38,492 bases of DNA from CAYUYV01 sp964522525 (GCA_964522525.1 CAZFWG010000036.1:1-38492), one strand, 5' to 3'. Shown: positions 17,027 through 25,996, counted from the first letter of the stretch. Notes: a model not told the origin generated them from the sequence alone. Program-made: numbers and translations.

Positions 17027-18645
17027 GTGTGTTCTCCTCAAAGATCAACAAGCAATCCCCGGCCTTCGCTGAAAACCGCACGGACATGCTGGCGCTGATC
17101 GACAAGCTGCGCGCGCTTGAAGGCCGCGCCGTGGCCCTTTCGGAGAAGCGCCGGCCGCGCTTCGAGGAACGCGGACAATTGACCCCTCGGGACCGGCTGT
17201 GCCGACTCCTCGATCCGGGCATGCCCTTTCTCGAGCTTCATACCCTGTCCAATTATATGGTGGATGATCCGAACCCGGAGACAAGCGTGCCGGGCGCGAG
17301 CAACATCGCCGGCATTGGCTTTGTCAATGGCGTGCGCTCCATGGTGCTTGTCGATGACAGCGGCATTCGCGCCGGGGCTGCCACCACGGGCGGGCTCAGC
17401 AAGAACCTCAATGTCCTCGACATGGCCCTGCGGTTCAAACTGCCCTTCCTTCATCTGGTGGAAAGCGCCGGGGCCAATCTGGTCGAATACAAGGTGGAGC
17501 TATGGGCCGATGGCGGGGGCATGTTCAACAAGCTGGCGAAGCTCAGCGCGGCGGGCATCCCCACCTTTGTCGTGCTCCATGGTCCGTCCACGGCGGGTGG
17601 CGCCTATATGCCGGGCCTGAGCGACTATGTGATCGGTGTCAAGAAGAACGGCATGGCGGCCCTGGGCGGGGCCGCGCTCGTCCGGGCCGCGACGGGGGAG
17701 GTCGCCGACGAACAACAGCTGGGCGGGTCCGAAATGCACGCCTCGGTCTCGGGCCTTGTGGAATATCTGGCCGAGGATGATGCCCATGGCCTGCTCATCC
17801 TGCGCGATCTTCTGGACCGGCTCGACTGGAACGCGGCGCTGCCCCGCCCCGAGCGCCGGGCCTTCAGGGAGCCGGTCTATGACCCGGACGACATCGCGGG
17901 CGTCGTGCCGGTCGACTACCGCAAGCCCTATGACGTGCGCGAAGTGGTCGCGCGCATCGTGGACGGATCGGATTTCGAGGAATTCAAGCCCCGCTACGGC
18001 GTCTCCACGGTCTGCATGCAGGCCCGTATTTTCGGGCGCGCCTGTGGGCTTATCGGCAATAACGGACCGTTCGATCCGGCCGGGGCCACCAAGGCCGCCC
18101 AGTTCTTTCAGCTCTGTGACCAGTCCAATCTGCCCATCATTTTTCTCAACAACACCACAGGCTATATGGTGGGGACGGAATATGAGCAGGGCGGCATGAT
18201 CAAGCACGGCGCCAAGATGATCCAGGCGGTCTCCAATGTCCGGGTGCCGCGGATCACGCTCTATATCGGCGCGAGTTTCGGCGCCGGCAATTACGGCATG
18301 TGCGGCTATGCCTATGATCCGGATTTCCTGTTTGCCTGGCCCAATGCCATGACGGGCGTGATGGGTGGCGAACAGGCCGCCCGCACCATGACCCAGGTCA
18401 TGAGCCTTGCCGCCCAAAGGCGGGGACAGGAAATCGACACGGAGGGTCTCAAGGCCCAGGAGGAACGCATCATCAACCTGTTCGATGCCCAGGCCGATGC
18501 CTTCTTTACCTCGGGCCGCAATCTCGATCACGGGGTCATTGATCCGCGCGACACGCGAAAGGTTCTGGGCTTTGCCTTGGAGACCATCTGGGAGGCCCGC
18601 AACCGCACCCTGCACCCGAACAGTTTCGGCGTCGCGCGCCTGTAA
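17023..18645 (+). CDS. atuC: Acyl-CoA carboxylase beta subunit (geranyl-CoA or methylcrotonyl-CoA type)
   Basis: A 540-residue carboxyltransferase subunit that moves CO2 from biotin to an acyl-CoA. It has both crotonase-like halves: an N-terminal acyl-CoA site (GHGPSTAGGAYMPGLSDY-like region, here HGPSTAGGAYMPGLSDY) and a C-terminal biotin site with NNTTGYMVGTEYEQGGMIKH and GASFGAGNYGMCGYAYDP. These motifs fit both methylcrotonyl-CoA (LiuB) and geranyl-CoA (AtuC) carboxylases. The AtuA-like neighbour favours geranyl-CoA or a related branched substrate. The ATG overlaps the atuA stop by four bases. The partner biotin carboxylase is two genes downstream. Confidence 0.85.
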   Translation: MSVFSSKINKQSPAFAENRTDMLALIDKLRALEGRAVALSEKRRPRFEERGQLTPRDRLCRLLDPGMPFLELHTLSNYMVDDPNPETSVPGASNIAGIGFVNGVRSMVLVDDSGIRAGAATTGGLSKNLNVLDMALRFKLPFLHLVESAGANLVEYKVELWADGGGMFNKLAKLSAAGIPTFVVLHGPSTAGGAYMPGLSDYVIGVKKNGMAALGGAALVRAATGEVADEQQLGGSEMHASVSGLVEYLAEDDAHGLLILRDLLDRLDWNAALPRPERRAFREPVYDPDDIAGVVPVDYRKPYDVREVVARIVDGSDFEEFKPRYGVSTVCMQARIFGRACGLIGNNGPFDPAGATKAAQFFQLCDQSNLPIIFLNNTTGYMVGTEYEQGGMIKHGAKMIQAVSNVRVPRITLYIGASFGAGNYGMCGYAYDPDFLFAWPNAMTGVMGGEQAARTMTQVMSLAAQRRGQEIDTEGLKAQEERIINLFDAQADAFFTSGRNLDHGVIDPRDTRKVLGFALETIWEARNRTLHPNSFGVARL

Positions 18646-18660
18646 AGGAGGAGAAGCCCC

Positions 18661-19473
18661 ATGGTGATGCTTCCCCAGACGGAACACCTTATTCTGGAGC
18701 TCGACAAGGGTTGGCTGACGATCTGGTTCAACCGGCCCGAGGCGCGCAATGCGCTGTCGGAAGAACTGACCGCGGATCTTTGGGCCACCCTTCGGGCCGT
18801 GCGGGAGGATCTGAGCGTGCGGGGGATCACGTTGCGGGGCAAGGGCGGCGTTTTCTGCGCCGGCGGCGATCTCAAGGGGTTCCGCTCAGGCTTTCAGGGG
18901 GGAGAACAATCCCTTGAGAATGTGGCGCGCACCAGTCGTCAGGCCGGGGAATTGTTCGGCTTTCTCGACACCATGCCCCAACCCGTGGTGATGCTCGTCG
19001 AAGGCGCCGCCATGGCCGGAGGCTTGGGCATTGCCTGCGCAGGCGACGTGGTCGTCGTGACGAAAGACGCGCGTTTTGCCTTGACCGAAACCAGTCTCGG
19101 CATTCCGCCCGCCCAGATCGCGCCCTTTGTCGTGGCCCGGATCGGTCTCGCCGCCGCCCGCCGGATCATGTTGACCGGTGCCCGCTTCAAGGGCGAGGAA
19201 GCGCACCGCCTGGGCCTGGCCGACCATGTGGTGGAGGACGCGGACGGACTTGAAGCGGTGGAGGCCGAGATCAAGGCGCAAGTGCTGCGCTGCGCGCCGG
19301 GCGCCAATGCCTGGACCAAACATATCGTCCTGGCCGCGCCCCATCTCGAGCGGGACGCCATGCTTGATCTGGCGGCGGAGGGTTTTGCCCGATGCATGTT
19401 GAGCGAAGAAGGCCGGGAGGGTGTGGCCGCCTTTCTGGAAAAACGCAAACCCGCATGGGCACAGGACAACTGA
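18661..19473 (+). CDS. atuE: Enoyl-CoA hydratase/isohexenylglutaconyl-CoA hydratase-like
   Basis: A 270-residue crotonase-family protein. The first oxyanion-hole segment is FCAGGDLKGF, the second is EGAAMAGGLGIACAGD. By eye alignment the second catalytic Glu is present (Glu143 in ALTETSLGIPP), while the position of the first catalytic Glu is Gly123. That pattern occurs in crotonase members with altered chemistry, so the exact reaction is uncertain. The Atu pathway uses AtuE to hydrate isohexenylglutaconyl-CoA made by the carboxylase; its place between the two carboxylase genes supports that role. AAAGGAGGAG precedes the ATG at 18661. Confidence 0.8.
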   Translation: MVMLPQTEHLILELDKGWLTIWFNRPEARNALSEELTADLWATLRAVREDLSVRGITLRGKGGVFCAGGDLKGFRSGFQGGEQSLENVARTSRQAGELFGFLDTMPQPVVMLVEGAAMAGGLGIACAGDVVVVTKDARFALTETSLGIPPAQIAPFVVARIGLAAARRIMLTGARFKGEEAHRLGLADHVVEDADGLEAVEAEIKAQVLRCAPGANAWTKHIVLAAPHLERDAMLDLAAEGFARCMLSEEGREGVAAFLEKRKPAWAQDN

Positions 19474-19492
19474 GGGACCGGGGACCGGAGAC

Positions 19493-21496
19493 ATGGTGAA
19501 TATCAAAACCATTCTGATCGCCAATCGCGGAGAAATCGCTGTCCGGGTCATCCGGACCGCCAAGGGACTCGGATACCGTACCATCGCTGTTTACTCCGAC
19601 GCGGACGCCGAGGCCGCCCATGTGCGCCTTGCCGATGATGCGGTGCGGATCGGCCCGGCACCGGTCGCGGAGTCCTATCTCAATATGGACGCCCTTCTGG
19701 ACGCCGCCCGCCGGAGCGGCGCCGACGCCATTCACCCGGGCTATGGTTTCCTGTCTGAGAATGCGGCATTTGCCCAGGCCTGCGAAAATGCGGGCTTGGT
19801 CTTTATCGGTCCCTCCCCGGAGGCGATCCGGGTGATGGGCAACAAGGCCGAAGCCAAGCGGCGCATGATCGCGGCGGGCGTTCCGTGCGTGCCCGGCTAT
19901 GAGGGCCATGATCAAAGCGATGGTACCTTTCTGGCGGCCGCCGAAACCATAGGCTTCCCGTTGATGGTCAAGGCGGCGGCCGGGGGTGGGGGCCGGGGCA
20001 TGCGCCTTGTTCACCGGGCGGAGGACTTGTCCCAGGCCCTGGCGCTCGCCCGCTCGGAAGCGGAAAACGCTTTCGGCTCCGGGGAACTGATCCTGGAAAA
20101 GGCGATCCTCCGCCCCCGCCATGTGGAAATCCAGGTACTCGGCGATGCCCATGGCCATATCATCCATATGGGCGAGCGGGATTGTTCCGTACAGCGCCGC
20201 CACCAGAAAGTCATCGAGGAAGCTCCCTGCCCCGTCATGACCCCTGAGTTGCGCGCGCGCATGGGCGCGGCCGCCGTGGAAGCCGCCCGCAGCATTGCCT
20301 ATCGCGGCGCCGGAACCGTCGAGTTTCTGCTGGCGGATGACGGGGCCTTCTATTTCCTGGAGATGAACACCCGCCTTCAGGTGGAACATCCCGTCACGGA
20401 ACTGATTACGGGGCTTGATCTCGTGGCCCTCCAGATCCAGGTCGCCGAGGGCCGTCCCTTGGGCCTTGCCCAGGAGGACATTTCCCTTTTCGGCCATGCC
20501 ATCGAAGTGCGTCTTTATGCGGAAGACCCGACGGAGGGGTTCCTTCCGGTCACGGGAACCGTCGATCTGTGGCACGCCGCAGCGGGAGACGGCATTCGGA
20601 TCGATACCGGGCTCCTGTCGGGGCAGGAGATTTCACCCTTCTATGATCCCATGATCGCGAAACTCATGGCCCATGGCCCGACCCGGGAGACGGCCCGCCG
20701 GCGTCTGATCGAGGCCCTCGAAAGCACGGCCCTGTTCGGTCTGCGGACCAACAAGAGCTTCCTGCTCGACTGTCTCAAGGCGGAAGACTTTGCGCGGGGT
20801 GCCGCCACAACGGCGTTCATTGCCGAGACCTTCGGTGACACTATCGCGGCGCAGGCCCCCTCAGTGACCCACGCCGCCATGGCCGCCGTGCTCCAATTCG
20901 TCCGCGAGCAGGCGGACAGCCTGGCCAAGAGCGTGGGTGTATCAACGGCGCTCCTCGACTGGTGCAGCGCCGGCCGGGTTTTTGCCCGCTATCATTATCA
21001 GGTGGAGGGGGAAGACTTCGACCTCGCCGTCAGCCCGATCGCCCCCCGACATTACCGGGTCGATGGCGCCGGCGGGAACCTGGAGGTGACCCTGCAGTCC
21101 TTCGCTGCACCCGCCGCCGTGCTGAACGTCGATGGACGGCGCTTCGAGGTCCTGTTTCACCATCGGGCGGGAGACGGTTGCAGCCTGCAAAGCGAAGGAC
21201 ATGCCTGGCATTTCCGCAACCAATTGGCATTCGCCGGCATGGCGGAGGAAATGACCGCAGGCGGACGGGTTGTCGCGCCCATGCATGGCAAGCTCCTGAC
21301 GGTTTTCGTGGCGCCTGGACAGGCAATCGCCAAGGGGGAACGATTGGCAGTGCTTGAAGCCATGAAGATGCAGCATGAGATTCTTGCGGAAGTCGATGGT
21401 ACGGTCAGGGAAGTCTTCGCCCAGGCTGGCACCCAGGTGGCGGCGGACGACGTCCTCATCGACATCGAAGAGATGGAAATCGCAGAGACGGCCTGA
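19493..21496 (+). CDS. atuF: Acyl-CoA carboxylase alpha subunit (biotin carboxylase plus biotin carrier)
   Basis: A 667-residue protein. Domains in order: biotin carboxylase N-domain (KTILIANRGEIAVRVIRTAK), ATP-grasp (~115-320, with MVKAAAGGGGRGM and RDCSVQRRHQKVIEEAP), biotin carboxylase C-domain to ~440, a linker, and a C-terminal biotinyl domain with Lys625 in VLEAMKMQHE as the biotinylation site. It pairs with the beta subunit encoded at 17023. Geranyl- and methylcrotonyl-CoA carboxylases share this layout. ATG at 19493 fits the conserved N-terminus, which leaves 19 bases after the hydratase stop. Confidence 0.9.
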   Translation: MVNIKTILIANRGEIAVRVIRTAKGLGYRTIAVYSDADAEAAHVRLADDAVRIGPAPVAESYLNMDALLDAARRSGADAIHPGYGFLSENAAFAQACENAGLVFIGPSPEAIRVMGNKAEAKRRMIAAGVPCVPGYEGHDQSDGTFLAAAETIGFPLMVKAAAGGGGRGMRLVHRAEDLSQALALARSEAENAFGSGELILEKAILRPRHVEIQVLGDAHGHIIHMGERDCSVQRRHQKVIEEAPCPVMTPELRARMGAAAVEAARSIAYRGAGTVEFLLADDGAFYFLEMNTRLQVEHPVTELITGLDLVALQIQVAEGRPLGLAQEDISLFGHAIEVRLYAEDPTEGFLPVTGTVDLWHAAAGDGIRIDTGLLSGQEISPFYDPMIAKLMAHGPTRETARRRLIEALESTALFGLRTNKSFLLDCLKAEDFARGAATTAFIAETFGDTIAAQAPSVTHAAMAAVLQFVREQADSLAKSVGVSTALLDWCSAGRVFARYHYQVEGEDFDLAVSPIAPRHYRVDGAGGNLEVTLQSFAAPAAVLNVDGRRFEVLFHHRAGDGCSLQSEGHAWHFRNQLAFAGMAEEMTAGGRVVAPMHGKLLTVFVAPGQAIAKGERLAVLEAMKMQHEILAEVDGTVREVFAQAGTQVAADDVLIDIEEMEIAETA

Positions 21497-21548
21497 CCAC
21501 GGGGCTTGGGACCCCAGAGACAAGATTGATCCGAAAAGGGAGGAAAAA

Positions 21549-22694
21549 ATGCGTTCACCGATTTGCGAAATGTTCGGTATCGATTTTCCGCTGGTCGCTT
21601 TCAGCCATTGCCGCAATGTGGTGACGGAAGTCTCCAAGGCCGGCGGGCTGGGCGTCTTCGGCGCCGGCGGCATCCGCCCGGAACAACTGGCCACGGAACT
21701 CCAATGGATCGACGAGAACATCGACGGCATGCCCTATGGCGTCGACCTGCTCATTCCCACGAAATCCGCGATACAGGATACCCGTCCGACGCCTGAACAA
21801 ATTCTGGCCATGGTGCCGGAGGAGCACCGCCAGTTCGCCGTCCAGATCCTCGGCAAACATGGCGTCGATGCGAGCGATATCACTGACGATACGCTGCTGA
21901 AATCCGCCCAGATCGGAGAGAACATCCAGGAAAGTGGCGCCAAGAAGCTGCTGGATGTGGCCTTTTCCTTCCCTATCAAGTTCATCGTGAATGCCCTGGG
22001 CGTGCCGCCGCAAATCATGCTCGACATGGCCCGGGAGCGTGGCGTCAAAACGGGGGCGCTTGTCGGGGCCAAGGAACACGCCATCCGTCAGGTTCAGGCC
22101 GGGGTGGATGTCCTGATTGTGTCGGGTACGGAAGGCGGCGGCCATTGCGGCAGCGTGTCGACCATGGTGCTCGTGCCGGAAGTCCACCAGGCGATCCAGG
22201 CTTATCGGGACACACCGATCCTCGCGGCGGGCGGCATCGTCACGGGCCGGCAGATGGCGGCCTGCATGGCCATGGGCGCGGCCGGTGCCTGGACCGCAAG
22301 CATGTGGCTGACCACGGCCGAGGCCGAAACATTACCAGCCGTTAAGGATAAGATGGTGGCGGCCAGTTCCGCCGACACGGTACGCTCTAAGAGCCGGACG
22401 GGGAAATTCTCACGCCAATTGAGATCTCCCTGGACGGATGCCTGGGAAGCTCCGGGCAGTCCAGAGCCCCTGCCCATGCCGCTCCAGTCCATGGTGAGCG
22501 AGCCTGCGCTCGCCAAGGTTGACAAGCTTGCGGACGGGGGCCACGAAGGCGCGAAGGAGTTGGCGACCTATTGGGTCGGCCAGGGGGTTGGTCTTATGAA
22601 TACACAACAATCCGTCCGTGGCGTGATGGTTGAGTTCATGGAAGACTTCCTGGCCGCTTATGAGCGCCTCTCGACCTATTTGAAAGTCGACTAG
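21549..22694 (+). CDS. Nitronate monooxygenase (2-nitropropane dioxygenase) family flavoprotein
   Basis: A 381-residue FMN-dependent TIM-barrel protein of the NMO family. Visible hallmarks are ISQAGGLG-like VSKAGGLGVFGAGGI near the N-terminus and the FMN-phosphate loop VSGTEGGGHCGS followed by ILAAGGIVTGRQMAACMAMGA. True nitronate monooxygenases oxidise alkyl nitronates, but many family members reduce or isomerise enoyl compounds. In this operon an acyl-CoA role is plausible but unproven. GGGAGG sits just before the ATG at 21549, 52 bases after the carboxylase gene. Confidence 0.85.
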   Translation: MRSPICEMFGIDFPLVAFSHCRNVVTEVSKAGGLGVFGAGGIRPEQLATELQWIDENIDGMPYGVDLLIPTKSAIQDTRPTPEQILAMVPEEHRQFAVQILGKHGVDASDITDDTLLKSAQIGENIQESGAKKLLDVAFSFPIKFIVNALGVPPQIMLDMARERGVKTGALVGAKEHAIRQVQAGVDVLIVSGTEGGGHCGSVSTMVLVPEVHQAIQAYRDTPILAAGGIVTGRQMAACMAMGAAGAWTASMWLTTAEAETLPAVKDKMVAASSADTVRSKSRTGKFSRQLRSPWTDAWEAPGSPEPLPMPLQSMVSEPALAKVDKLADGGHEGAKELATYWVGQGVGLMNTQQSVRGVMVEFMEDFLAAYERLSTYLKVD

Positions 22695-22721
22695 CGGCTG
22701 ACTGAGCGGAAACCGAAGGGA

Positions 22722-23531
22722 ATGTCCATGTTGCAACAGGCCATTGATTTCCGTGATGAATCCGACGCGCTCCACACCCTTCTCAATCCCCTGACCGACA
22801 GCGCCTTCGATCAGGGCACCCAATTCAAGGGCTGGACCATCAACGATGTTCTGGCCCATCTGCATTTCTGGAACTGGGCGGCGGATCTGTCCTTGACGGA
22901 CGAGAGCGGCTTCCAGGCCCTGATGGCGGACGTCAATGAAGCGATGTCCGGCGGCGCCAGTCTGCGGCACATCGAGACGACGCGTCTTGAAGGGCTGAAG
23001 GGCCGCCCTCTTCTGCGCGCCTGGCATCAATTCTACCAGAGCATGGCCGATCATTTTGCCCAGGCCGATCCCAAGGCCCGGGTCAAATGGGCGGGGCCGG
23101 ACATGAGCGTGCGCTCCAGCATCACGGCCCGGCTCATGGAGACCTGGGCCCACGGGCAGGAGGTCTATGACACGCTGGGCGTCGAGCGGGTCAATACCGA
23201 CCGTATCCGGAACATTGCCCATCTGGGGATGAACACCTTCGGTTGGACCTTCGCGGTCCGCGGCCTCGATGTTCCGGCGGATGTGCCTTACGTCCGCCTG
23301 ACCGCGCCTTCGGGCGACGTCTGGGAATGGAACAAGCCGAACACGGAGAACAGGGTCGAGGGGGAGGCCACTGAATTCTGTCAGGTGGTGACCCAGGTGC
23401 GCAACGTCGCGGACACGAAGCTGCAAGTGACCGGGGAAACGGCGCGGCGCTGGATGGGGATGGCCCAGTGTTTCGCCGGACCGCCGGAAGACCCGCCGGC
23501 CCCGGGCTCCCGCTTCACACAAGATGTTTGA
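22722..23531 (+). CDS. DinB/MDMPI-type protein, TIGR03084-like
   Basis: A 269-residue protein that resembles the TIGR03084 family of DinB-like four-helix-bundle proteins related to mycothiol-dependent maleylpyruvate isomerase. The N-terminal domain has FKGWTINDVLAHLHFWNW with the His that such domains use to bind metal, and ARLMETWAHGQEVYDTLG with the second metal-site His. The C-terminal ~100 residues form a separate SCP2-like domain. Family members occur in acyl-CoA degradation clusters in actinobacteria and proteobacteria, but their function is unknown. It is the last gene of the operon; GAAGGGA precedes the ATG. Confidence 0.78.
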   Translation: MSMLQQAIDFRDESDALHTLLNPLTDSAFDQGTQFKGWTINDVLAHLHFWNWAADLSLTDESGFQALMADVNEAMSGGASLRHIETTRLEGLKGRPLLRAWHQFYQSMADHFAQADPKARVKWAGPDMSVRSSITARLMETWAHGQEVYDTLGVERVNTDRIRNIAHLGMNTFGWTFAVRGLDVPADVPYVRLTAPSGDVWEWNKPNTENRVEGEATEFCQVVTQVRNVADTKLQVTGETARRWMGMAQCFAGPPEDPPAPGSRFTQDV

Positions 23532-23558
23532 TTTGGCCGAGTGATCTGGCCACCTGAT

Positions 23559-23576
23559 CCGGATGTCTGAATCCGG
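23559..23576. terminator. Short hairpin between converging genes
   Basis: CCGGAT and ATCCGG form a 6-bp stem with a 6-base loop in the 56-base gap between the atu-like operon and the minus-strand XRE gene. There is no T-run, so it is a weak terminator candidate for either strand. Confidence 0.4.
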
Positions 23577-23587
23577 CGTCCCTCACT

Positions 23588-23998
23588 TCACCGGTGCTGG
23601 GACAGGAAGGTCACGATCTTGAGGACTTCTGCCCGCAAAGCCTGGTTCGGGATTTTCACGAACGCGTCCACCAGCGCCGCCCCGTCGCGGGCGATTTCCG
23701 TGTCGCTCGCCATGTCATGCTCATCCGCATAGAGATCGCCTTCGTCATGGAACTCGTCCGTAACGGGATCCCCTCCGGGCCAATGGAACAGGTCACTCAG
23801 CTGACAGGAAAAGAGCGTCGCGGCGCGGTGCAGGGTATTGGCGGACGCGACCCGCTGGCCGTCCTCAATGCCGGAGAGTTCCGCCACGCTGAGCCCCAGA
23901 CGGGCCGCAACACTCTCCCGGGTCAGACCATGGCGCTGCCGCAAATATTTGAGCTTGGCGCCAAAGACGAGTCCCAATCTCAAAAAACTGTCTGTCAT
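23588..23998 (-). CDS. XRE-family helix-turn-helix regulator
   Basis: A 136-residue DNA-binding protein. Residues ~10-66 form a Cro/CI-type HTH (LKYLRQRHGLTRESVAARLG, then LSVAELSGIEDGQR). The middle is acidic (DEFHDEGDLYADEHD) and the C-terminus is a predicted helix. The ATG at 23998 is preceded by GGAAA; a longer form to 24052 would add 18 atypical residues. Its promoter must lie within the adjoining DnaA-box cluster, so the regulator or DnaA itself might control it. The target is unknown. Confidence 0.85.
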   Translation of the reverse strand: MTDSFLRLGLVFGAKLKYLRQRHGLTRESVAARLGLSVAELSGIEDGQRVASANTLHRAATLFSCQLSDLFHWPGGDPVTDEFHDEGDLYADEHDMASDTEIARDGAALVDAFVKIPNQALRAEVLKIVTFLSQHR

Positions 23999-24024
23999 TG
24001 TGTCATTTCCGGTGTACCGCACAG

Positions 24025-24183
24025 TTATCCACACCAGCCTGTGGAAAAACAATTGTGGAAAAAATAGGACGGACGCGCGCGAGTTGGCGCATTTTTCGAT
24101 ATGGGGATAACTGGGCTCTTATACAAATGAATATCCCCACCGGTGAGTCATCAACATTTTTTCCACAGCCCGCCTGTGGATAG
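24025..24183. other. DnaA-box cluster, candidate replication origin or DnaA-titration site
   Basis: Seven DnaA-box-like 9-mers lie within 159 bases of an intergenic region. They are TTATCCACA at 24025 (perfect, forward); TTTTCCACA at 24040 and 24054 (reverse) and 24159 (forward); TTATCCCCA at 24102 (reverse, one mismatch); CTATCCACA at 24175 (reverse, one mismatch); and ATATCCCCA at 24131 (forward, two mismatches). The first pair and the last pair each face one another, 15-16 bases apart. The DNA between is AT-rich for this genome and includes one CcrM-type GANTC site (24145). Such density is typical of oriC. No usual origin neighbour (hemE, parAB, dnaA, repC) is in the window, so a DnaA-binding site of another kind is possible. 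Confidence 0.6.
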
Positions 24184-24220
24184 CTGATCTTTGAATGCGC
24201 TTTCCTGAGAGCAACGGCGG

Positions 24221-25228
24221 TCAGACCCCGGGCGGATAATCCCGGGGATGGATGAACGCCTCCGCAAACCAGGGCATGCGGTGTTTGTCGACCACGTCCT
24301 GGACCCAATCGATGACCGCGCGGATGCGGGCGAGATGGGCGAGCCGGCGCTCATAGACCAGCCAGAAATGGGCTTGCGCTTTGTATTCGAAATCAAGGAG
24401 GACGAGCTCAGGGTCATTGAAGGTCGAGAAATAGGACGGCAGCATCCCGATCCCGACCCCGGCCCGCACGGCCTCCACGAGAGCCCCGCTTGAATTGGTC
24501 ACGGCCGCGATGGGCATAAGCTGACTGATGGCCAGGACCTCCTTGTCCCAGCGATCGGTCTGGTGCTTCTGGGAGGTGTGATAAACATATCTGTGCTGAA
24601 CGAGATCGCTGATGGTCGCCGGCTTCCCGAACACACTGATATATTCCCGCGACGCATAGGGAAGATGATGCATCGCACCCAGGGGCAGCGCCATATAGTT
24701 GGGCGGCACGCGGTCGGTAAACTGGATCGACATGTGCGCAGGCGACTCGCCCACATCCACGTCGTCGAGACCACAAATGAACTCCAGTGTTAGCGTCGGA
24801 TAGGCCCGGTGGAAGGCACACAAACGGGGCATCAGCCAGAAGGTTAGAAGACCGTCGGGAACGCCCAGGCGCACAGAGCCCTCGATGGCCTCGTCGCTGC
24901 GCCGCACCTTCCGGGTTAATTCCTTGACGGAAGTTTGCATCATCTGGGCGTGTTCGAGCACGAGACGACCATAATCCGTAGGCGTTACCCCAACAGGGGA
25001 ACGGCTCAGGAGCTGGGTGCCGAGCATACGTTCAAGGCCGTCGATACGCCGGCTGACGGTGGGCTGGGTAAGGCCGAGGCTCTCGGCCGCCTTGGAGAAG
25101 GATCCACTCAGACATACGGCATAGAAGATTTTCAGATCGTCCCAGTTGGGACCGGGCACATCGGGTACGACGGCAACATCTGTTTGGGGCCCCGCCACTT
25201 GGGGCATGGGTAATCGATCGTTATCCAT
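24221..25228 (-). CDS. LysR-family transcriptional regulator
   Basis: A 335-residue LysR-type regulator. After an unusual ~28-residue N-terminal extension, the winged HTH runs from ~30 to ~90 (DLKIFYAVCLSGSFSKAAES, LGLTQPTVSRRIDGLERMLG). The periplasmic-binding-like effector domain follows, ending in LVYERRLAHLARIRAVIDWV. The ATG at 25228 has GAGAGGGA upstream; an ATG at 25253 is also possible. It diverges from the four-gene operon at 25379, which it may control, and its coding region ends next to the DnaA-box cluster. Confidence 0.9.
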   Translation of the reverse strand: MDNDRLPMPQVAGPQTDVAVVPDVPGPNWDDLKIFYAVCLSGSFSKAAESLGLTQPTVSRRIDGLERMLGTQLLSRSPVGVTPTDYGRLVLEHAQMMQTSVKELTRKVRRSDEAIEGSVRLGVPDGLLTFWLMPRLCAFHRAYPTLTLEFICGLDDVDVGESPAHMSIQFTDRVPPNYMALPLGAMHHLPYASREYISVFGKPATISDLVQHRYVYHTSQKHQTDRWDKEVLAISQLMPIAAVTNSSGALVEAVRAGVGIGMLPSYFSTFNDPELVLLDFEYKAQAHFWLVYERRLAHLARIRAVIDWVQDVVDKHRMPWFAEAFIHPRDYPPGV

Positions 25229-25378
25229 GGTCGTCCCTCTCTCGCCTGCCCCCATTTCCGCATACCCCTCTATGAATCGCCGGACGATGTATCACGGGTC
25301 GACTCGCCCCAGAGTAGGAAGCGGCGCCTCCATGCAAATGGTTTCGTATCTTAGCAATTTTAGGGAAAGTTGAGCACG

Positions 25379-25966
25379 GTGACCATAGACACCGAATTTC
25401 TGCTGTCGGCGGAACGACTTAGGGCGAAGGGGGTTGCCCTCGCGCGGGCCGAAGATATCGCCAGCGTGCACCACTTGGCAACGGACCTCCTCGACGTGCG
25501 TATTGCCCCCATGAGTCTGCTCGAAACCATTCGCCAGCACAACCCGATAACGCTTTTTGTTACCCATCCCCCGCAGAGCAACCGCTCCGACGGTGTCACG
25601 GGTTTTCTAGCCCTCCTGCCGCTGACCAAAGCCGGTGTTGATGCCCTTTGGGACGGCAGTTTTGACGCCCTGGCCGTCGAGACACGTTGGATCGTGACGC
25701 CTCGGGAAAAACCGCATGGTGTTTATGTCTGGGGTGTGGGCGCCAAGACCGCCCGGGCCCGGGCGCATATTTGGGGGCTCGCCCGTTACCTCGAACAGAA
25801 TGTCTATCCTGAGCTTCCCCATTTTGCCCGTCCTGCCACCGAGCGGGGCGTGGCGCTTATGCGGGTCAGGGGGTACTGCCCCCTGGCGCGCCTCCGACCG
25901 GGCAGCCCGGAAACCTTTTGGGTACGGATGACATCCCATGAAAGTCCCGGCGTTGCTTCGAACTGA
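25379..25966 (+). CDS. Hypothetical protein, possibly GNAT-like (first gene of four-gene operon)
   Basis: A 195-residue protein that I do not firmly recognise. Segments such as GVTGFLALLPLTKAGVDALW and HIWGLARYLEQNVYPELPHF, with ALMRVRGYCPL near the C-terminus, give a faint impression of an acyltransferase fold. The GTG at 25379 is chosen because AGGGAA lies upstream at a workable distance; a TTG nine bases earlier is too close. It heads a tightly packed operon with a clear GNAT protein, 30 bases before the latter, and diverges from a LysR gene. Confidence 0.7.
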   Translation: MTIDTEFLLSAERLRAKGVALARAEDIASVHHLATDLLDVRIAPMSLLETIRQHNPITLFVTHPPQSNRSDGVTGFLALLPLTKAGVDALWDGSFDALAVETRWIVTPREKPHGVYVWGVGAKTARARAHIWGLARYLEQNVYPELPHFARPATERGVALMRVRGYCPLARLRPGSPETFWVRMTSHESPGVASN

Positions 25967-25996
25967 CCATGAGTCTTGCGTCAAAGGAGATGAACC

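Noticed and set aside
15164..17041. Long minus-strand ORF (625 codons) opposite the atuA-like gene
   Set aside because: Composition is that of an antisense shadow, and the plus strand encodes a recognisable AtuA protein with a good ribosome-binding site.
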